Counted from the first letter of the stretch, positions 19,634-31,719 are shown. The stretch: 64,000 nucleotides of DNA from Charina bottae (GCA_023362775.1 JALMGJ010000005.1:83493921-83557920), one strand, 5' to 3'. Translations and numbers: made by a program. The notes: generated by a model not told the origin, from the sequence alone.

Positions 19634-21060
19634 GTATGATTTTATTTCAAAAATATTAGGTACAAAAAATAAAAGCAGTGAGATCAGAATGATTGTAAAT
19701 TCTCAGTTAGATAAAAGCTGTTTCAAAATTTATTTTTAGCAAGACAGCATTATTTGCACTGGTAAAAAAACTATATTAACACTGATATCAATGATGAAAA
19801 CCTGCATTGATAGTTGCTTTTGAAACTTATTTTGGATAATTCAGTAGTTCAGAATCTTCTAATGCAACACGGTCCCTAAATGTAAGTATAGTAAATGAGC
19901 CCATTGGGTGAAAGGGGAGGGGATATCTCAACCTTCTCCCAGAGGCCCCCACTTCTGAGTGTTGCACACCCTCGCTGCCTTCCTACATCGGTGTCACTGC
20001 TTGGTAGTTCTGCTGCCACCAGCTTATCTTGTTGGGAGATGCCTTTACTTGGTGTCCTCCCGCTATGTTATTAAAAATAAGAAACAGGAAATCTTTATTT
20101 TTAACTTAAGGTACTTGCCTGCAAGATGATTAATGGGAAAGAGATAATACAGAGCTATTAAGATTAAAGATAACCGCTCCAAAGGATCTCTGACAGAGAG
20201 GTACACAGAAACAATGTAAGATCATTGTCAGATGGCAATTTCTGTAAGAAATTTGGGGATATATATTGCACTGAGTTCCCAGTTTGATCAAACAGGCTGA
20301 GTTTACATAAAAATAATGTATATCAGACTCAGTAAAGCAGAACTTAATTATGCAGACATTTAACAATAATCCTAGTGTAATGTTATCTAGGCATTTACCT
20401 ATGTCTTCCCAAATAATAATTCCTTGAACCAGAAGTTTCTTTTTGATGCATTCTTACATTGAATTCCTTTTTGGTTTTCTGGAAATTTGCAGCTTTAACC
20501 TTGGGCTGAAGGGATAGTAGTCTCAATTTTCCCATTCTCTTGGCACACATCCTTTTTGCTTAGATATCTCAGTTTCAACAGGACAAAAGCTTTTTTTTTA
20601 ACCTAGACAAGTAAGGGTTGAAGGTGATCTCATTCTTGTCTATGTCACTGGAAGGATGTCTGAGATCAAATGTTGATTCCCTATCTGAAAAGGCTGGCAG
20701 AGAGGGACTGCAAGAGAGTTGCCCTCTTAGCACCCCCCTCCTTTTAAAAGAAGACTAAGGGGTCAAAGTTGGCTTGAGACCACCATCTGCCTTCTAGGAG
20801 TACATATATATGTATCCATCCATGTCTGAGTCTACATCCTCCCACAATTCCATATGGACCGGTGTCTTCCTCAAAGGAGCCTCTGGACAATGCATCTACC
20901 ACTGTGTTCATCTTCCCTTGGATGTACTAGATTGTGAAGTCACAGTCCTTTGGGATGCGTTTCCTACAGATGGACACTTGGCTTCTTGTAGCTATTTCAG
21001 TACTTCACAGTTACTTACATGATTAGCTTAACAATGCTAATTAGGACTGGCAACTCTGCC
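19634..21060. other. ANXA7 intron 8, left part
   Basis: No gene recognised. Sequence from about 20750 to 21020 has a mildly higher G+C content and an open plus frame (20810-21022), but no splice signals or known protein pattern. Confidence 0.35.
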
Positions 21061-21269
21061 CCTAAGGGAAGCAGTTGCTAAGCGGGAAATCAGGTGACCG
21101 TGACTGAGCTTTCCGGCTGGAAAAAGACAAGACTAGTCAGTTTCCCACCTTTGGCTTTTGTTTGCCTCCTAACCACTCCCCCGCCCTTTGGAAGACGCCA
21201 GTGCCTGCACACATTGAAAGCAATGCGATCATGCCGCAGCCTGGGGCTGGGAGCCGTGGGTGCGCTACA

Positions 21270-21425
21270 CAAACAGCTTACAGTACTCTCTTGAAATCTC
21301 TTTCTCTCCAGTCTCTCTGCTCTGCAGGGGCGGGGGGGGGAGAAAAAAAGCAAGTGATTTCTGTAGGCAATCTCCCCCCCCCCCCGGAGAACAGAGAGAT
21401 TGGAGAGAAAGAGATTTCAAGAGAG
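21270..21425. repeat. Inverted repeat with poly-G/poly-C spacer
   Basis: The left arm, about 21279-21328 (CTCTTGAAATCTCTTTCTCTCC …), and the right arm, about 21380-21428 (… GGAGAGAAAGAGATTTCAAG), are reverse complements with few mismatches. The pair is framed by a direct repeat of CACATTGAAAGCAATG (around 21211 and 21447). The spacer has runs of G and C. The element family was not recognised. Confidence 0.7.
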
Positions 21426-21516
21426 TAAGCTGTTTGCTCTTCTACACATTGAAAGCAATGTGATTGCGCCAGCAGCGGGAAAGGGTCAGGCAAAGGAGAG
21501 ATTACCTACAGAAATT

Positions 21517-21600
21517 GAGAGCCAGTTTGGTCTAGTGGTTAAGGCACCAGGCTAGAAACCAGGAGACTGTGAGTTCTAGTCCCGCCAGAGAGCCAAAGAG
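21517..21600 (+). repeat. tRNA-derived SINE head fragment
   Basis: GCCAGTTTGGTCTAGTGGTT (A-box region) and GTGAGTTCTAGTCCCGCC (B-box region). Only the head is present; same family as 4353. Confidence 0.7.
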
Positions 21601-21954
21601 GCAAGAGAAGGCATGCAAACAAAGCAGACTGAGGTAGACAGGAGTAAGATCGCTGAAGAAAAGTGAAGGAGAATCCAAAATGTTGAGATTGCTCCCTGTC
21701 TTTACTATAGTCAAGGAATTTACTATTTGAAAAGAGGAGCTAGTAATCCTTATTTAGAGGAGCCATTCAGATTCCGACATATAAAGCTATATTTGTGAGG
21801 TTGCCACACTTTCCAAACACATGTGGCCCATTGCCTTTCCACCACTAGGAAGGTTGTTCATTAACCTGAAGTAATCTCCAGGAAGTGGAACCACCCAGGA
21901 CAGCACAGGAAATCCTGAGAAGGAGGTGACCAAAGATAGAATCTGATATTGATT

Positions 21955-22165
21955 TGTTCGGGGGTTGAGCATTGCATAATTTTTTTTAAATTTTATTTTA
22001 TATTTGGATATAGTTTTATACATTGTCTATCTTGTATGGTTTTAAATATTTTAAATTTTTAAGTTTTAATCATTGTAACCCGCCCAGAGTCCCTTGTATG
22101 GGAGATGGGCGGGGAATAAATTAAATAAATAAAAATAAAAAAATAAAAATAAATAAATAATGTGA
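21955..22165 (+). mobile_element. L2/CR1-type LINE 3' UTR fragment
   Basis: Contains TTGTAACCCGCCCAGAGTCC and GGGAGATGGGCGGGGAATAA with an (AAAT)n tail. It is followed by an (AAT)n microsatellite at 22166-22200. Confidence 0.8.
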
Positions 22166-22166
22166 C

Positions 22167-22200
<34 letters not shown>
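22166..22200. repeat. (AAT)n microsatellite
   Basis: About 11 AAT units directly after the L2 tail. Confidence 0.9.
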
Positions 22201-22318
22201 TGTTCTATTACATGAAGCAGGTTAGCTTAGATGCTGACGTACTATAAAATAGATATATGATCATTTTTCCAGCACTCTTTTGGGTGGTGATACAGCTCCT
22301 TTGTTTTTCTGCTTGCAG

Positions 22319-22489
22319 GGTGCAGGTACTGAAGAAAATGTATTGATTGAAATTCTTTGCACAAGAACTAATCAGGAGATTCGAGAAATAGTCAGGTGTT
22401 ACAAGAATGAATTTGGAAGAGATATTGAGCATGATGTTCAGGCTGATACATCTGGTCACTTTGAACGATTACTTGTATCTATGTGTCAG
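22319..22489 (+). CDS. ANXA7: Annexin A7, coding exon 9 (residues 243-299)
   Basis: Repeat 2. It opens with the GAGT calcium loop (243-246) and continues ENVLIEILCTRTNQEIREIV, then an acidic stretch and DTSGHFERLLVSMCQ. The D-T-S-G-x-F/Y-x-R-L-L signature closes the annexin repeat. 57 codons, phase 0 at both ends, acceptor TTGCAG, donor CAG|GTGAGA. Confidence 0.96.
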
Positions 22490-23439
22490 GTGAGATAACC
22501 ACATTCTGTCACAATATTATTTTGGTTTCTGAAGCAGATTCTTGAACATTGAAACTTTGGGTCTTTAGCATCCTGTCACCTATGTACCCAGCCAGACACG
22601 TTTCTCGTTTTAGATGGTAAGTAGAAACTGAGCATAGGAGAGGTAGCATAGGTTCCCGTAACTATCCCATAGGCAGTATTTTCCCATGGGAGAAGCGGGG
22701 CTGCTGCTGAGTAGCGAGGAGGCAGTGGCAGGTTGAGACGTACAACAGAAAATCTTCTGGGAAGCGGTGAGGAGAGTTGGAGGTGTAATGGCTGGCAAAC
22801 CATGATGGATCTCAACAGCATTAGCTGTTGAAGGTATGTTGTTGATTCAAGGAGAGGCCAGAGCAAAGCTTTCAGAAGTGGAGCAGGGGTCCTAGGAGGA
22901 GACCCTTTGAAGAAAAGGAGTGCTGTGGAACAACTCCCATAGGATGCTGAAGAGTGAAAGTCAGCTATCGTAATTATCTCTTTCATATCTCTAAGTAGAA
23001 AGTAGGGATAGAACATAGGTATAGCAGTCTTCACATGCAGCCAAAACTCTAGTCCACACACAGATCAAGGTAAACTTTACCAGGAACAGGAAGCCTTACT
23101 TGGCCTACAGAACGCCCTTTCAAATGCCTGGGCAGTCTTTCTCACTCAGGCCGTTGCTGATTCTTTATTGCTTCTGATATCTGTGGTAGGAGGAGAGAAG
23201 CTGCAAAGGAATACTGCCTAGAATTAAAACTTGATGTTACTTCATTTGCTTAATAAAAGGAGCAGTTTCACAAGCGCTACCTGATGTGCTATGTCCTGGC
23301 ACAGGAACACCATTGGATTTCTGACTGGGACAGAATTTGTGTGAATCTCCACCTCCGTGTAGCTGATGTACAAACCCATCATGTTGGCAGCCCCTGTGAA
23401 TAGCAAACAGTTCTATTCTCTATTGCATTTCTTATTTGT

Positions 23440-23610
23440 TAGATTTATATCCTGCCTTTCACTCAGGAGTTCAAGGTGGCCAGCATAGTGTTCCTTCTTC
23501 CCATTTTATCTGCACAGCAACCCTGTGAGGTAGGTTGGTCTGAGGGAGAGTGATGGCCAAAGGTCACCCAGAGAACTCCGTGGCTAGGGGTGAGCTCGAC
23601 ACGGGGTCTC
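23440..23610 (-). repeat. Old tRNA-SINE relic
   Basis: Plus strand shows CCTGCCTTTCACTCAGGAGT, CAGCAACCCTGTGAGGTAGG and GGCCAAAGGTCACCCAG, the reverse complement of the SINE body/tail found at 43525. Diverged. Confidence 0.55.
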
Positions 23611-24774
23611 ACCTATTGCGCACTAGCTGTTTAAGGGAGAATGATCATTACTTGCTTATTATATTCTACATTTGTCGTAAGTATAATTGCAGAACAGTAT
23701 TGGATTATAACAGGGCTGGCTATCAAATCTAAACCTGCTTTATTACTTGAGAAAAAAGGTATCTTATTGCCATTCCAGCTATATAATGCAGAGGGAACCT
23801 TTTAATAAACAGATCAATGCAACAAAATAGAACAACAAAGTACAGCTGTGCAAAACATGTCCCCAAACATCTACTCCAACCTTAGAATGGTTCTGAGGTC
23901 AGATTGGGCTGTTTCTGTCACAGCTATTCTGACAGTGCTCCAGTTTTGCTATAAATATTTAGATACTTTGTTCCAGCCTTGCAGTTATGATGGCAGAAGT
24001 TAGAACGGATTGTTTTGAGATGAGAACAATTCTAGTAACTTCAGAATAGCGTCAGAATATTTCTAGCAAGATGTTCTGGGGCTGAACCAAAACATTCGGG
24101 GTTGGAACATTTTGAGCAGCACTGAATGCAATATGAATCTATGAGGAAAGTAGATATTGCTTAACATGGCCTTCTTGGATCCAAGGTTTATGCAAGTCTT
24201 TACCTATAAAAATGGTTGTATACCTGTGTTAGAATTAAGGTATTAGAATAGTTAATACTGTACATGTGCGATATTCTGTGTGAGGCTATCCTTAGGGCTG
24301 GTCCTGAGTGCAGAATCCAGCAGTTTATTAAGTGGTGTATCTTACCACTGGTTCTGTGTTGGTTGCCAGTCTGTTTCCTATCGGATTCAGAGTGCTGGTA
24401 CTAGTAAATAAATCCAGATTACTTAGAAATACGTTGTCTGAAACATTATCTTCAGTTATACCAACTTCCTCAAGAGCAGTCAATCCTCTTGCAGATTGAT
24501 AGGCCTTCTCTTCAGTGATGCCTTCGCAGTGGAATGACCTGCCCTCTGTGATAAGGCAGGCCCAAATGTGTTTTAGGAATTGTTTTTAAAAATGTACCTT
24601 CTTATATTTCCTTTCCCAACCAATACCTCCCCTAATATTTGTTTTTAACTGGTTTTTTTTATTCTCCAATTTATTCTGTTTCTATCCTGTTTTTATTGTA
24701 TGCTTTTCTAGTAAATTCCTTAAAAGCTTTTTATATTAGTATAAAAGTATACTAATACTTTTAATAAATTATAT

Positions 24775-24905
24775 CTGGGGTGTCAAAAAAGTCAAGGGGG
24801 AGGAGATCACAATCAAAACTCTGCTCTATGCTTGTAAAAACGAGGCAGCTTTGATTGCACTGTTGCAGCGACCATCTTGACTTTTTTTTGACATGCAGAC
24901 ACCCT
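24775..24905. mobile_element. Short Tc1/mariner-like MITE
   Basis: The left end GGGGTGTCAAAAAAGTCAAG and right end CTTGACTTTTTTTTGACATG…ACACCC form imperfect terminal inverted repeats around about 90 bases of unique sequence. The exact boundaries and TA duplication are not certain. Confidence 0.6.
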
Positions 24906-25506
24906 TTGCAGATGCCCCTGTTCATCTCTCAAGGAGACATATACTTCTATACTAAAGTTTAGACTAACTAAAACTGTCTCTGTGGGGATGTGTACTACTT
25001 TTCTTATAATTTCCCCTCAGTTCTGAGTACACTCAGTAGAAACATCACTTGTCATTATCTTAGACTTTCTGCAGAACATCGCTAAATTAGTACTTTTACA
25101 ATATTAAATAATATTGTTCTATATTGCACAAACCAGCTTAAACTATTGCTGACTTCCCCTTTTCTCCTGTTGCATTTTGTGTGAAAGCTTACTTCTAAAA
25201 TTGTTTTCATTAGCATATTTATCACCTTTTCATATCTTTTTCTTTGGTATATAGAATTGATTGATCAATTTTTAAAATAAAATTGATATTAGGAAGAGTG
25301 TTCATTTTAATGTCCATAGTCAATCAGGACTAAGAATGGTTGGGGCATGTTTCTATACTGTTCAGTTCTGTGTTTAGCCCAAATTTAAATTTATTTAAAC
25401 AATTATTATAAAGGATGAAAATAAAAACATACTTCTTAGGCTGGTTTTAAACCAGAAATTGCCTTGGTTTTTTATTTATTATAAATCATTGAGTCATATT
25501 CTAACC

Positions 25507-25815
25507 CAGGGTTTCTCAACTAGGGTTCCGTGGAACCCTAGGGTTCCGTGAGAGGTCACTAGGGGTTCCCTGGGCGATCACAATTTATTAAAAAAATTAT
25601 TTCAAATTTGGGCAACTTCACATTAAAGAGGTAAGTTTTATTCTTTATTTTTATTTAAAGAACACTGTTAATGCATCTATACAGGTGTACCCATGAAATG
25701 AATATAATAATTTTGTAACTTCTGGCCTATATTTGAGCCGGAATGTGCAGGGGTTCCCCGAGGCCTGAAAAATATTTCAAGGGTTCCTCCAGGGTCAAAA
25801 AGTTGAGAAAGGCTG
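25507..25815 (+). mobile_element. hAT-Charlie-like MITE
   Basis: Begins CAGGGTTTCTCAACTAGGGT and ends AAAGTTGAGAAAGGCTG. The flanking 8-mers TTCTAACC and TTCTAACA differ at one base. The sequence is 309 bp with no transposase. A second copy lies on the minus strand at 31823-32132. Confidence 0.88.
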
Positions 25816-26778
25816 TTCTAACAAGTTTCATTAATAAATAAATGGTTGAGTTCAGAGTTTATTTCTTTATGGTCCAAGAAATAAGAATAAAAAGAAAATC
25901 TGATACAGCCACATATATATAAGAAATGTTATAAGAAAAGCATTATTGAAGATATTTTTAATCACATAGTTGAAGTGTTAATTGTTGAATAACTTCTGGA
26001 TGAAAACTATGCCCCCCAAATATTTCAAATAATTTGACACAAAAACATGTCTTTTGGCTGTATAACACATGTTAAGGCTCATCTTAATCCGCTCCACAAG
26101 TATATGTGTTATAAATTATTAAATGTTTAAGCAAGCCAGTTTCCTTCTTTCCTTTAACTTTTTTTTAAAACTGACCTCTTCAACATTCTCTAGTTCCCAG
26201 AAGGTTGCAAGAATTTTCTAAGTTCTTATGGGTTTGTTTGATTTCGAATTATTTCAAAGTGCAAACTAATATAGTTCTCTGTATCTATGGAGTTCCCATG
26301 GCAGGTAGAAAGATGCCCTTATTTTCAGTGGCCCTGTTTTTCTTCTAGTATAATATTTATAAGATTGCTCGGTTTCGTGTTGGAGAGAATGTGATTATTT
26401 GTTTATTATATTATACATGCTTGCACTTGCCAAATAGCATTAAAACAGGTTATCTTAAAGAAATTAAATGGTCATTAGATATTATTTGCCATACATAAAT
26501 AAAAGTAGTTAAGGAGACACTTACTTAGGTTGAGAAATCCCTTGTGGAGATAATGGATTGCAGGCCACATTCCAAATGGTAGTTTTTCTGTACAGTTCTT
26601 CAGACAGTTTCAAACATGGTGAATAGCAGGCAATTAAACATTGGCTTTAGAAATGATGCATGACTAATTTTCAAAATACAGCGTTTCTTATTTTTTATAT
26701 TGTATTGTTAAGCGATTGGTGACAAATTGGAAGTTAGTCCAGTGTGCAGCGGTCATAACACGTAGTTTTTCTTTGCAG

Positions 26779-26949
26779 GGTAATCGGGACGAGAATCCAA
26801 CTGTAGATTATCAAAAAGCTCAGCAGGACGCTCAACGACTTTACCAAGCCGGGGAAGGGAAGCTGGGAACGGACGAGTCTTGCTTCAATATGATCCTCGC
26901 ATCTAGAAGCTTCCCCCAGCTGAAAGCCACAGTGGAAGCCTATTCGCAG
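26779..26949 (+). CDS. ANXA7: Annexin A7, coding exon 10 (residues 300-356)
   Basis: Inter-repeat linker plus most of repeat 3: GNRDENPTVDYQKAQQDAQR, then the loop GKLGTDESC (326-334), then FNMILASRSFPQLKATVEAY. The K in the G-K-L-G-T loop is the usual annexin repeat 3 form. 57 codons, phase 0, acceptor TTTGCAG, donor CAG|GTATAC. Confidence 0.96.
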
Positions 26950-27106
26950 GTATACTGAAGGACAGTCAGATTGGGTTGGGGAACTGAAGCTCAGGAGTCA
27001 TTCTGTTGATCTCAAGTAAACTGTTGGCTGCAAAAGGCAAAATTGGATTTTGCTTCAACCAGCATTCTTTACATTTTTTTTCCGTTTTCCTAACATTTAT
27101 TTGCAG

Positions 27107-27182
27107 ATAGCTAACCGTGATTTATTAAGCAGCATTGGCCGGGAATTTTCAGGAAATGTAGAGCGTGGCTTGAAGACTATCT
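27107..27182 (+). CDS. ANXA7: Annexin A7, coding exon 11 (residues 357-382)
   Basis: End of repeat 3: IANRDLLSSIGREFSGNVER, then GLKTI. The acceptor TTTGCAG and donor T|GTAAGA give phase 1 out, matched by the next exon. The intron before it is only 157 bases. Confidence 0.94.
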
Positions 27183-28397
27183 GTAAGATATTTTCCCCAT
27201 TTCTTTCTTTCTTTTCCTTTCTCTTTTTAAAAATCTTATAGCTAATTTAATTTTCAAGCACCCACAAGAAGAGTTAGAATAGTTTTTGAAAGATACTACT
27301 GGTTAGAAGCCAGGTTTTTAATATCCTCTCTCAGGGGATTAAGAGCAGAAGAAATTATGTAATGTAAGACTCAGTAAATGGGCTTAATTATGTTATTTAA
27401 CACATGTCTCAGAACAAAACTTTAGGTTAGCAATGAATTTTCTTTCAAGGTATTTTTCAAGAAGTGATTCCACTCGAAAGGTCCTCTGGCTAGGAACTGG
27501 AATGGAGGGACCTCCCACTTCTTTCAGTAGTACTGATCTATCAATATTTAGCCTTAGTAGTTCCAGTGTTGCTTTTCTTTAAAAAAATTCTTACTTGACA
27601 TAACTTATCACAATTAAATAGATAAAAATAAGCCACTGTTTGGTGAATACATAGAATTCTTCATACTTGTCTCTCATTTTCAAGATCACAGTCCATCAGC
27701 TTATTGATCTATGACGTTCCTGTGAGACAATAATTCAAAGCAGAAATCTTTCCCCATGTTCCACCAGGACCCCATGATGTTTATTTGCTCACCAGTATTC
27801 CAACTCTCTGTAATATTTATTTATTATTTTATTTCATTCAAATTGGCTTCCGCCTGACTCCACATTAGCTGAGTCTGGTCATCTGTTTCTTCTGGGGAAT
27901 GTGGGATTGCCGGTGCAACAAGAAAAATGGTTTGGGGGACAGGAAGAGAGAGCCAGGCCCCAAATCTGAGTTCAAGGGCTTCTTAATGCCAGGGATTCCG
28001 TTCTAAAACCTGGGGTCTAAACAACCTCTAAGTTGTTTCTTTCCTTTCCTCCATTCTGACAGATTCCAAAAGCCCAATCATATAGCACGGCACAATTAAA
28101 AAAGAAATCACAAATCTCAGTGAACTGAATTATATCTGGTCCCAACCCGCCTCACCAGAACCTCTGGCTTCCATTTATTTCCCTTCCTAAAAGGGATGCA
28201 GTAATGATGCCAAACCCACATCCAGAAGTGGGGAGAAACAACGTACAGGTCTGAACATTATAATGAAGAGAAAAATAAGAGGAGGAAAACTTGCAGTTTA
28301 TATTAAAGTTAAATCGTATTTGAAAAAGTTTTGTCATACTGATAGAAAGTAGTGGTTTTTGAGTTGTCAGTGCTAACGTGGGATTGCTTTCTTGCAG
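27183..28397. other. ANXA7 intron 11
   Basis: AT-rich intron. Sequence around 27830-28150 has a different texture and might be an old repeat, but I could not assign it. The acceptor is TTTCTTGCAG. Confidence 0.5.
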
Positions 28398-28510
28398 TAC
28401 AATGTGCTCTGAATCGCCCGGCCTTTTTTGCAGAAAGACTTTATCATGCCATGAAGGGAGCTGGCACAGATGACTCTACCCTGGTTAGAATTATTGTAAC
28501 TCGCAGTGAG
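28398..28510 (+). CDS. ANXA7: Annexin A7, coding exon 12 (residues 382-419)
   Basis: Repeat 4 first half: [20 protein letters not shown], then the GAGTDDST calcium loop (402-409), then [10 protein letters not shown]. The donor is GAG|GTAAGA, phase 0. Confidence 0.95.
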
Positions 28511-29053
28511 GTAAGAGTTGTTTGTGTCTGATAGTATACATAGCAGCGTATCTTGCTTGTTGTACCATTAATTCTACATTAATATTAGAATTAGTAGAAG
28601 TGGTAATACAGGAAGCACTATGACCAAGCTGTGGTTGACCACTTTCTCCAATTAAAAGCAGCCACGGCCAGTAAAATCACATGATGAAAGTGATACGTTA
28701 TATAGATTGAACGTCATTCACAGAAGTTCATATATTTGCTGCCAGAATATAGCAGCCTGAAAAGAGCCAGGCTTTCTTGCCATCTTGAACTCCTTAAAAG
28801 CCGTAGTACTGCTGAGTTTTGATAGTAACAATTGTCCTTACCTCCATAAAAAGGTAAAGGTTCCCCCCACACATTTGTGCTATTTTATTATTGTTGTTGT
28901 TGTTGTTATTTCCTGTCTGTCTTCATGAGAAATTCCATTATAGAAAATAAAGTCAGTTGGAAAATTGTAGTTGTCAAGATGGAGCATCCTGCCAGCACAG
29001 TTAGGGGGGATTGGAAGTAGTCTGGCATTCCTGCAGGGTCGTTAGGAATGTTT

Positions 29054-29340
29054 TGTAACAGTAGTCAGATGTGACTGGAAAGCCTCAGCTCGTTAGCAAA
29101 GGACTGGGGCTGAGTAGTATGGAACCAGGGAGAGCGTGGGGAGGGGCTGTCGCGGAGTGACTCTCCCAGTGGGGGGACTGGCACAAGGTAAAGAATGTAA
29201 AGTCCATTTAGCACGACTGTCCCTCATTCTAGTCTTTGCATTGGAACGGATCACTTGCTTTAATAAAGAACTCTTTCATATCCTTGATGGCTTGTCGTAA
29301 GAGTCTCTGAATTAATATCTGAATTGATGGGACCATCGCA
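29054..29340 (+). mobile_element. Possible solo LTR
   Basis: The sequence runs from TGTAACAGTAGTCAGATG to GGGACCATCGCA, is GC-richer than its surroundings, and has an AATAAA signal in TTTAATAAAGAACTC about 75 bases before the end, as in the R region of an LTR. No convincing target duplication and no second LTR were found, so the call is tentative. Confidence 0.4.
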
Positions 29341-29983
29341 GTAGTTATGAGCATTGGAGCTTTAGAAAACAGCTGTTGCCCAAAGCAACTCAGCCTTTTA
29401 AATTACAGAAATTCCATCCGGTAATGCTACCTGACCCAGTAACTTTCTTAGAAAGTTCTGTTTATGTTTGCAGTAGAGCATATCCTTTCTATATTAGTTA
29501 TTAGCTCACAGAAAATATAAGTGATGGAAACGTGCCAGTCCCATTGCTCACAATGGCCTATGACAAGTGATATAACCAGGGACAATTTTAAAATAAAGGC
29601 ATTAACAAGAGTATGCTTTCTTCCCCCCCCCCTTTTTTAATTAACTAAATACAAAAAAAAAGTTAGAAGAAAAAAACTAAAAAAGAAACAAAAACATACA
29701 AAATGTACTTTTATAGACATACATATATTGATATACATATACATATATTGAACTGAAGCCATTATTCATTACAGTCATTGGTGGTTGATTTATATTAATC
29801 ATTTCTGCAAACCGCTAAAATAGTTAAAGCCATATGTTTGCATTTCCACTGCTGAACAATAAGGCTTTTGATTATGCATTCATTTTCTCTGTCCAAAGGT
29901 CAACTCCCATGTGATTGAGATAAATCTCAAGGTTGAGTTAGCACATGTAATTGCTTCTGACTGAAATGGAACTTTTACATTTA

Positions 29984-30379
29984 TTTACAGGTAGTCCTCG
30001 ACTTAACAACCATTTGTTTAACGACTGTTCAAAGTTACAATGGTGCTGAAAAAAGTGACTTATGACCGGTCCTCGCACTTACAACCGTCACAGCATCCCT
30101 GCGGTCACACGATCAAAATTCAGGTGCTTGGCAACCGGCATGTACTTATGATGGTTGCAACGTCCCAGGGTTATGTGATCGCCATTTGCGACCTTCCCAG
30201 CCGGCTCCTGACAAGCAAAATCAATGGGGAACTGCGTGATTCACTTAATGACTGCAGTGATTCACTTAACGACTGCAGCAAAAAAGGTCGTAAAATCGGG
30301 TGGGACTCAATGACCGCATCACTAAGCGATGGAAGTTCCAGTCCCAATTGTGGTCGTTAAGTCAAGGACTACCTGTAAA
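29984..30379 (+). mobile_element. Tc1/mariner-like MITE (396 bp)
   Basis: Terminal inverted repeats TTTACAGGTAGTCCTCGACT and AGTCAAGGACTACCTGTAAA, flanked by TA on both sides (29982-29983 and 30380-30381). The interior repeats GTGATTCACTTAA(T/C)GACTGCAG. The plus-strand open frame across it (30040-30360) is not a gene. Confidence 0.88.
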
Positions 30380-30706
30380 TAAAGCATTAGTTTCACTGCT
30401 TCTCCAACAACATCAATGCAATATGATCATTTCTGAAATATCGTTTCTTGTTGAAAAGGATGTGATCTAAAAATTTATTGAAACTTTTGTCTTGTTTTTT
30501 TTAACCTTTTTTATTGGTTAAACAAAACTTTGAAGCAAAAACAAGGCAAAAACAAAAATATACACACACAAATAAACATACTTAATTTAAAAAGCAAAAC
30601 AGACAAAAAAAGTTATGAAAAGGGTATTCAACCCTCTCTTTCTTCCTGAAGCTATGGCTTTCGATTTCTTCCATATGATAACTTTGTTTTATTTCTTTTG
30701 GCACAG

Positions 30707-30829
30707 ATTGATCTTGTACAGATCAAACAGCTGTTCACACAGATGTTCCAGAAGACTTTGGCCACCATGATATCAAGTGACACAAGTGGGGATTACAGAC
30801 GCTTGCTCTTGGCCATCGCTGGTCAGTAG
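30707..30829 (+). CDS. ANXA7: Annexin A7, last coding exon (residues 420-459, stop)
   Basis: Encodes IDLVQIKQLFTQMFQKTLAT, then MISSDTSGDYRRLLLAIAGQ and TAG at 30827-30829. The D-T-S-G-D-Y-R-R-L-L signature closes repeat 4, and the short Gly-Gln end is typical of annexin A7. The acceptor is TTTGGCACAG. The full-length product of 459 aa is close to the mammalian shorter isoform. Confidence 0.96.
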   Translation: MDLVQIKQLFTQMFQKTLATMISSDTSGDYRRLLLAIAGQ

Positions 30830-30982
30830 AAAGTACGCTCAGAAAGTAATGCAAGAGCTGCAAACAACCATCACTACATATAAAGATATAAATTATCTTA
30901 GACAAATAAGTATGCATTGGCTGATTAGGATCTTTTATTTTGCACATATAATTGCCTTAATTGAGCACATCATGTACTTTAC

Positions 30983-30988
30983 AATAAA
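30983..30988 (+). terminator. ANXA7: ANXA7 polyadenylation signal
   Basis: AATAAA about 154 bases after the stop, followed within 20-40 bases by GT-rich sequence (TGCTGTGGAGTGTCTTTTCTG). The 3' UTR is therefore about 0.18 kb if this site is used. Confidence 0.75.
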
Positions 30989-31373
30989 CATGTGCTGACT
31001 GAAATGCTGTGGAGTGTCTTTTCTGTTACTGTTCTAAGGGCTGTTACTTGCTTTTTAGTCCCATGTGCTTTGCATAATGTTGCTTTTCCTGAGAAAGAAC
31101 AGGTTGATGAGCTGTACTCAAACAGTTTAAGCATGATTCCTATTTTGAAACATTAACAGTGTAGTCTTGTGAAGGTTTACTCAGAAATAAATCTTCATGA
31201 GAAACTGCACACAGAACTGCAAAATACAGACTTTTATTTAGGACTGTCTTAATCGTTCCAGTAAAAACACTCCTGTGTAAAAAACCCACTATCCTAAAAG
31301 CAAACTCATTCTTCAAGAGTCAATCGTTTATACAACTAAAACGGTGCCACAGAAGTAGAAGAAGGAAATCGTA

Positions 31374-31719
31374 TCAGACTATCCGTGCTTTGTAGACTGA
31401 TTGATTAATAAAATAAACGTAAGAGGTAGAGGAAACCCAAACCAGCCCAGTGAGGATTGAGCGTGTGAGTGGCCTCTTTGGTGGGTGGGCGGGCGGGCGG
31501 AATAGAAAACTCTTGGGCAGCGCCTGGATTTTGATGCTCTCGGATCTGCTCCAGACCTGCCTGCCTGTTTCGTCCGTCTGCTCTGGAGGCTGAACTGAAG
31601 CGTAGGTGAAACCAGAAGGGCAGAACATCTTCCAATCCTCAGCTGTGTGAGCCTCCTGCTGACTTCTCTCTTGCTGCGCCAGGCTTCCCAGCAAGTCTTT
31701 GCTCTGTGCCTGCTGCAGC
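31374..31719 (-). CDS. Candidate terminal exon of an unassigned transcript
   Basis: The minus strand is open from a plausible acceptor (TACACTAAG, after a pyrimidine-rich tract, 31720-31721) to a TGA at 31374. The first ~60 codons look protein-like: LQQAQSKDLLGSLAQQERSQ, predicted helical, then an acidic stretch and CPSGFTYASVQPPEQ. The last ~40 codons look less so. A minus-strand AATAAA (plus TTTATT near 31233) could end the transcript. I do not recognise the protein and found no partner exon. It could be an old exon, an alternative USP54 end, or chance. Confidence 0.25.

Larger units (their letters stand above)
22490..26778. other. ANXA7 intron 9 (4.3 kb)
   Basis: Besides the elements listed separately, it contains a minus-strand SINE relic (23440-23610) and an old L2-like 3' relic (about 24290-24560, with LINE-like GGCCTTCTCTTCAGTGATGC). 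The rest is AT-rich without a recognised gene. The minus-strand open frame at 22576-23061 has no supporting signals. Confidence 0.5.
28511..30706. other. ANXA7 intron 12
   Basis: Holds a Sauria SINE tail scrap (28855-28882, reversed AAGGTAAAGGTTCC), a short TTG-rich run (28884-28908), a possible solo LTR (29054-29340), A-rich LINE-like tails (29630-29720 and 30490-30620), and the Tc1/mariner-like MITE at 29984. No other gene was seen. Confidence 0.55.

Noticed and set aside
20810..21353. Open frames on both strands around 21 kb
   Set aside because: They overlap the inverted repeat with G/C homopolymers or lack splice signals. No protein pattern was recognised.
22576..23061. 161-codon minus-strand frame in ANXA7 intron 9
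   Set aside because: Low-complexity Leu/Ser/Pro composition, no flanking splice sites in phase, and no family resemblance.
30040..30360. 106-codon frame in ANXA7 intron 12
   Set aside because: It lies entirely inside a TA-flanked Tc1/mariner-like MITE.
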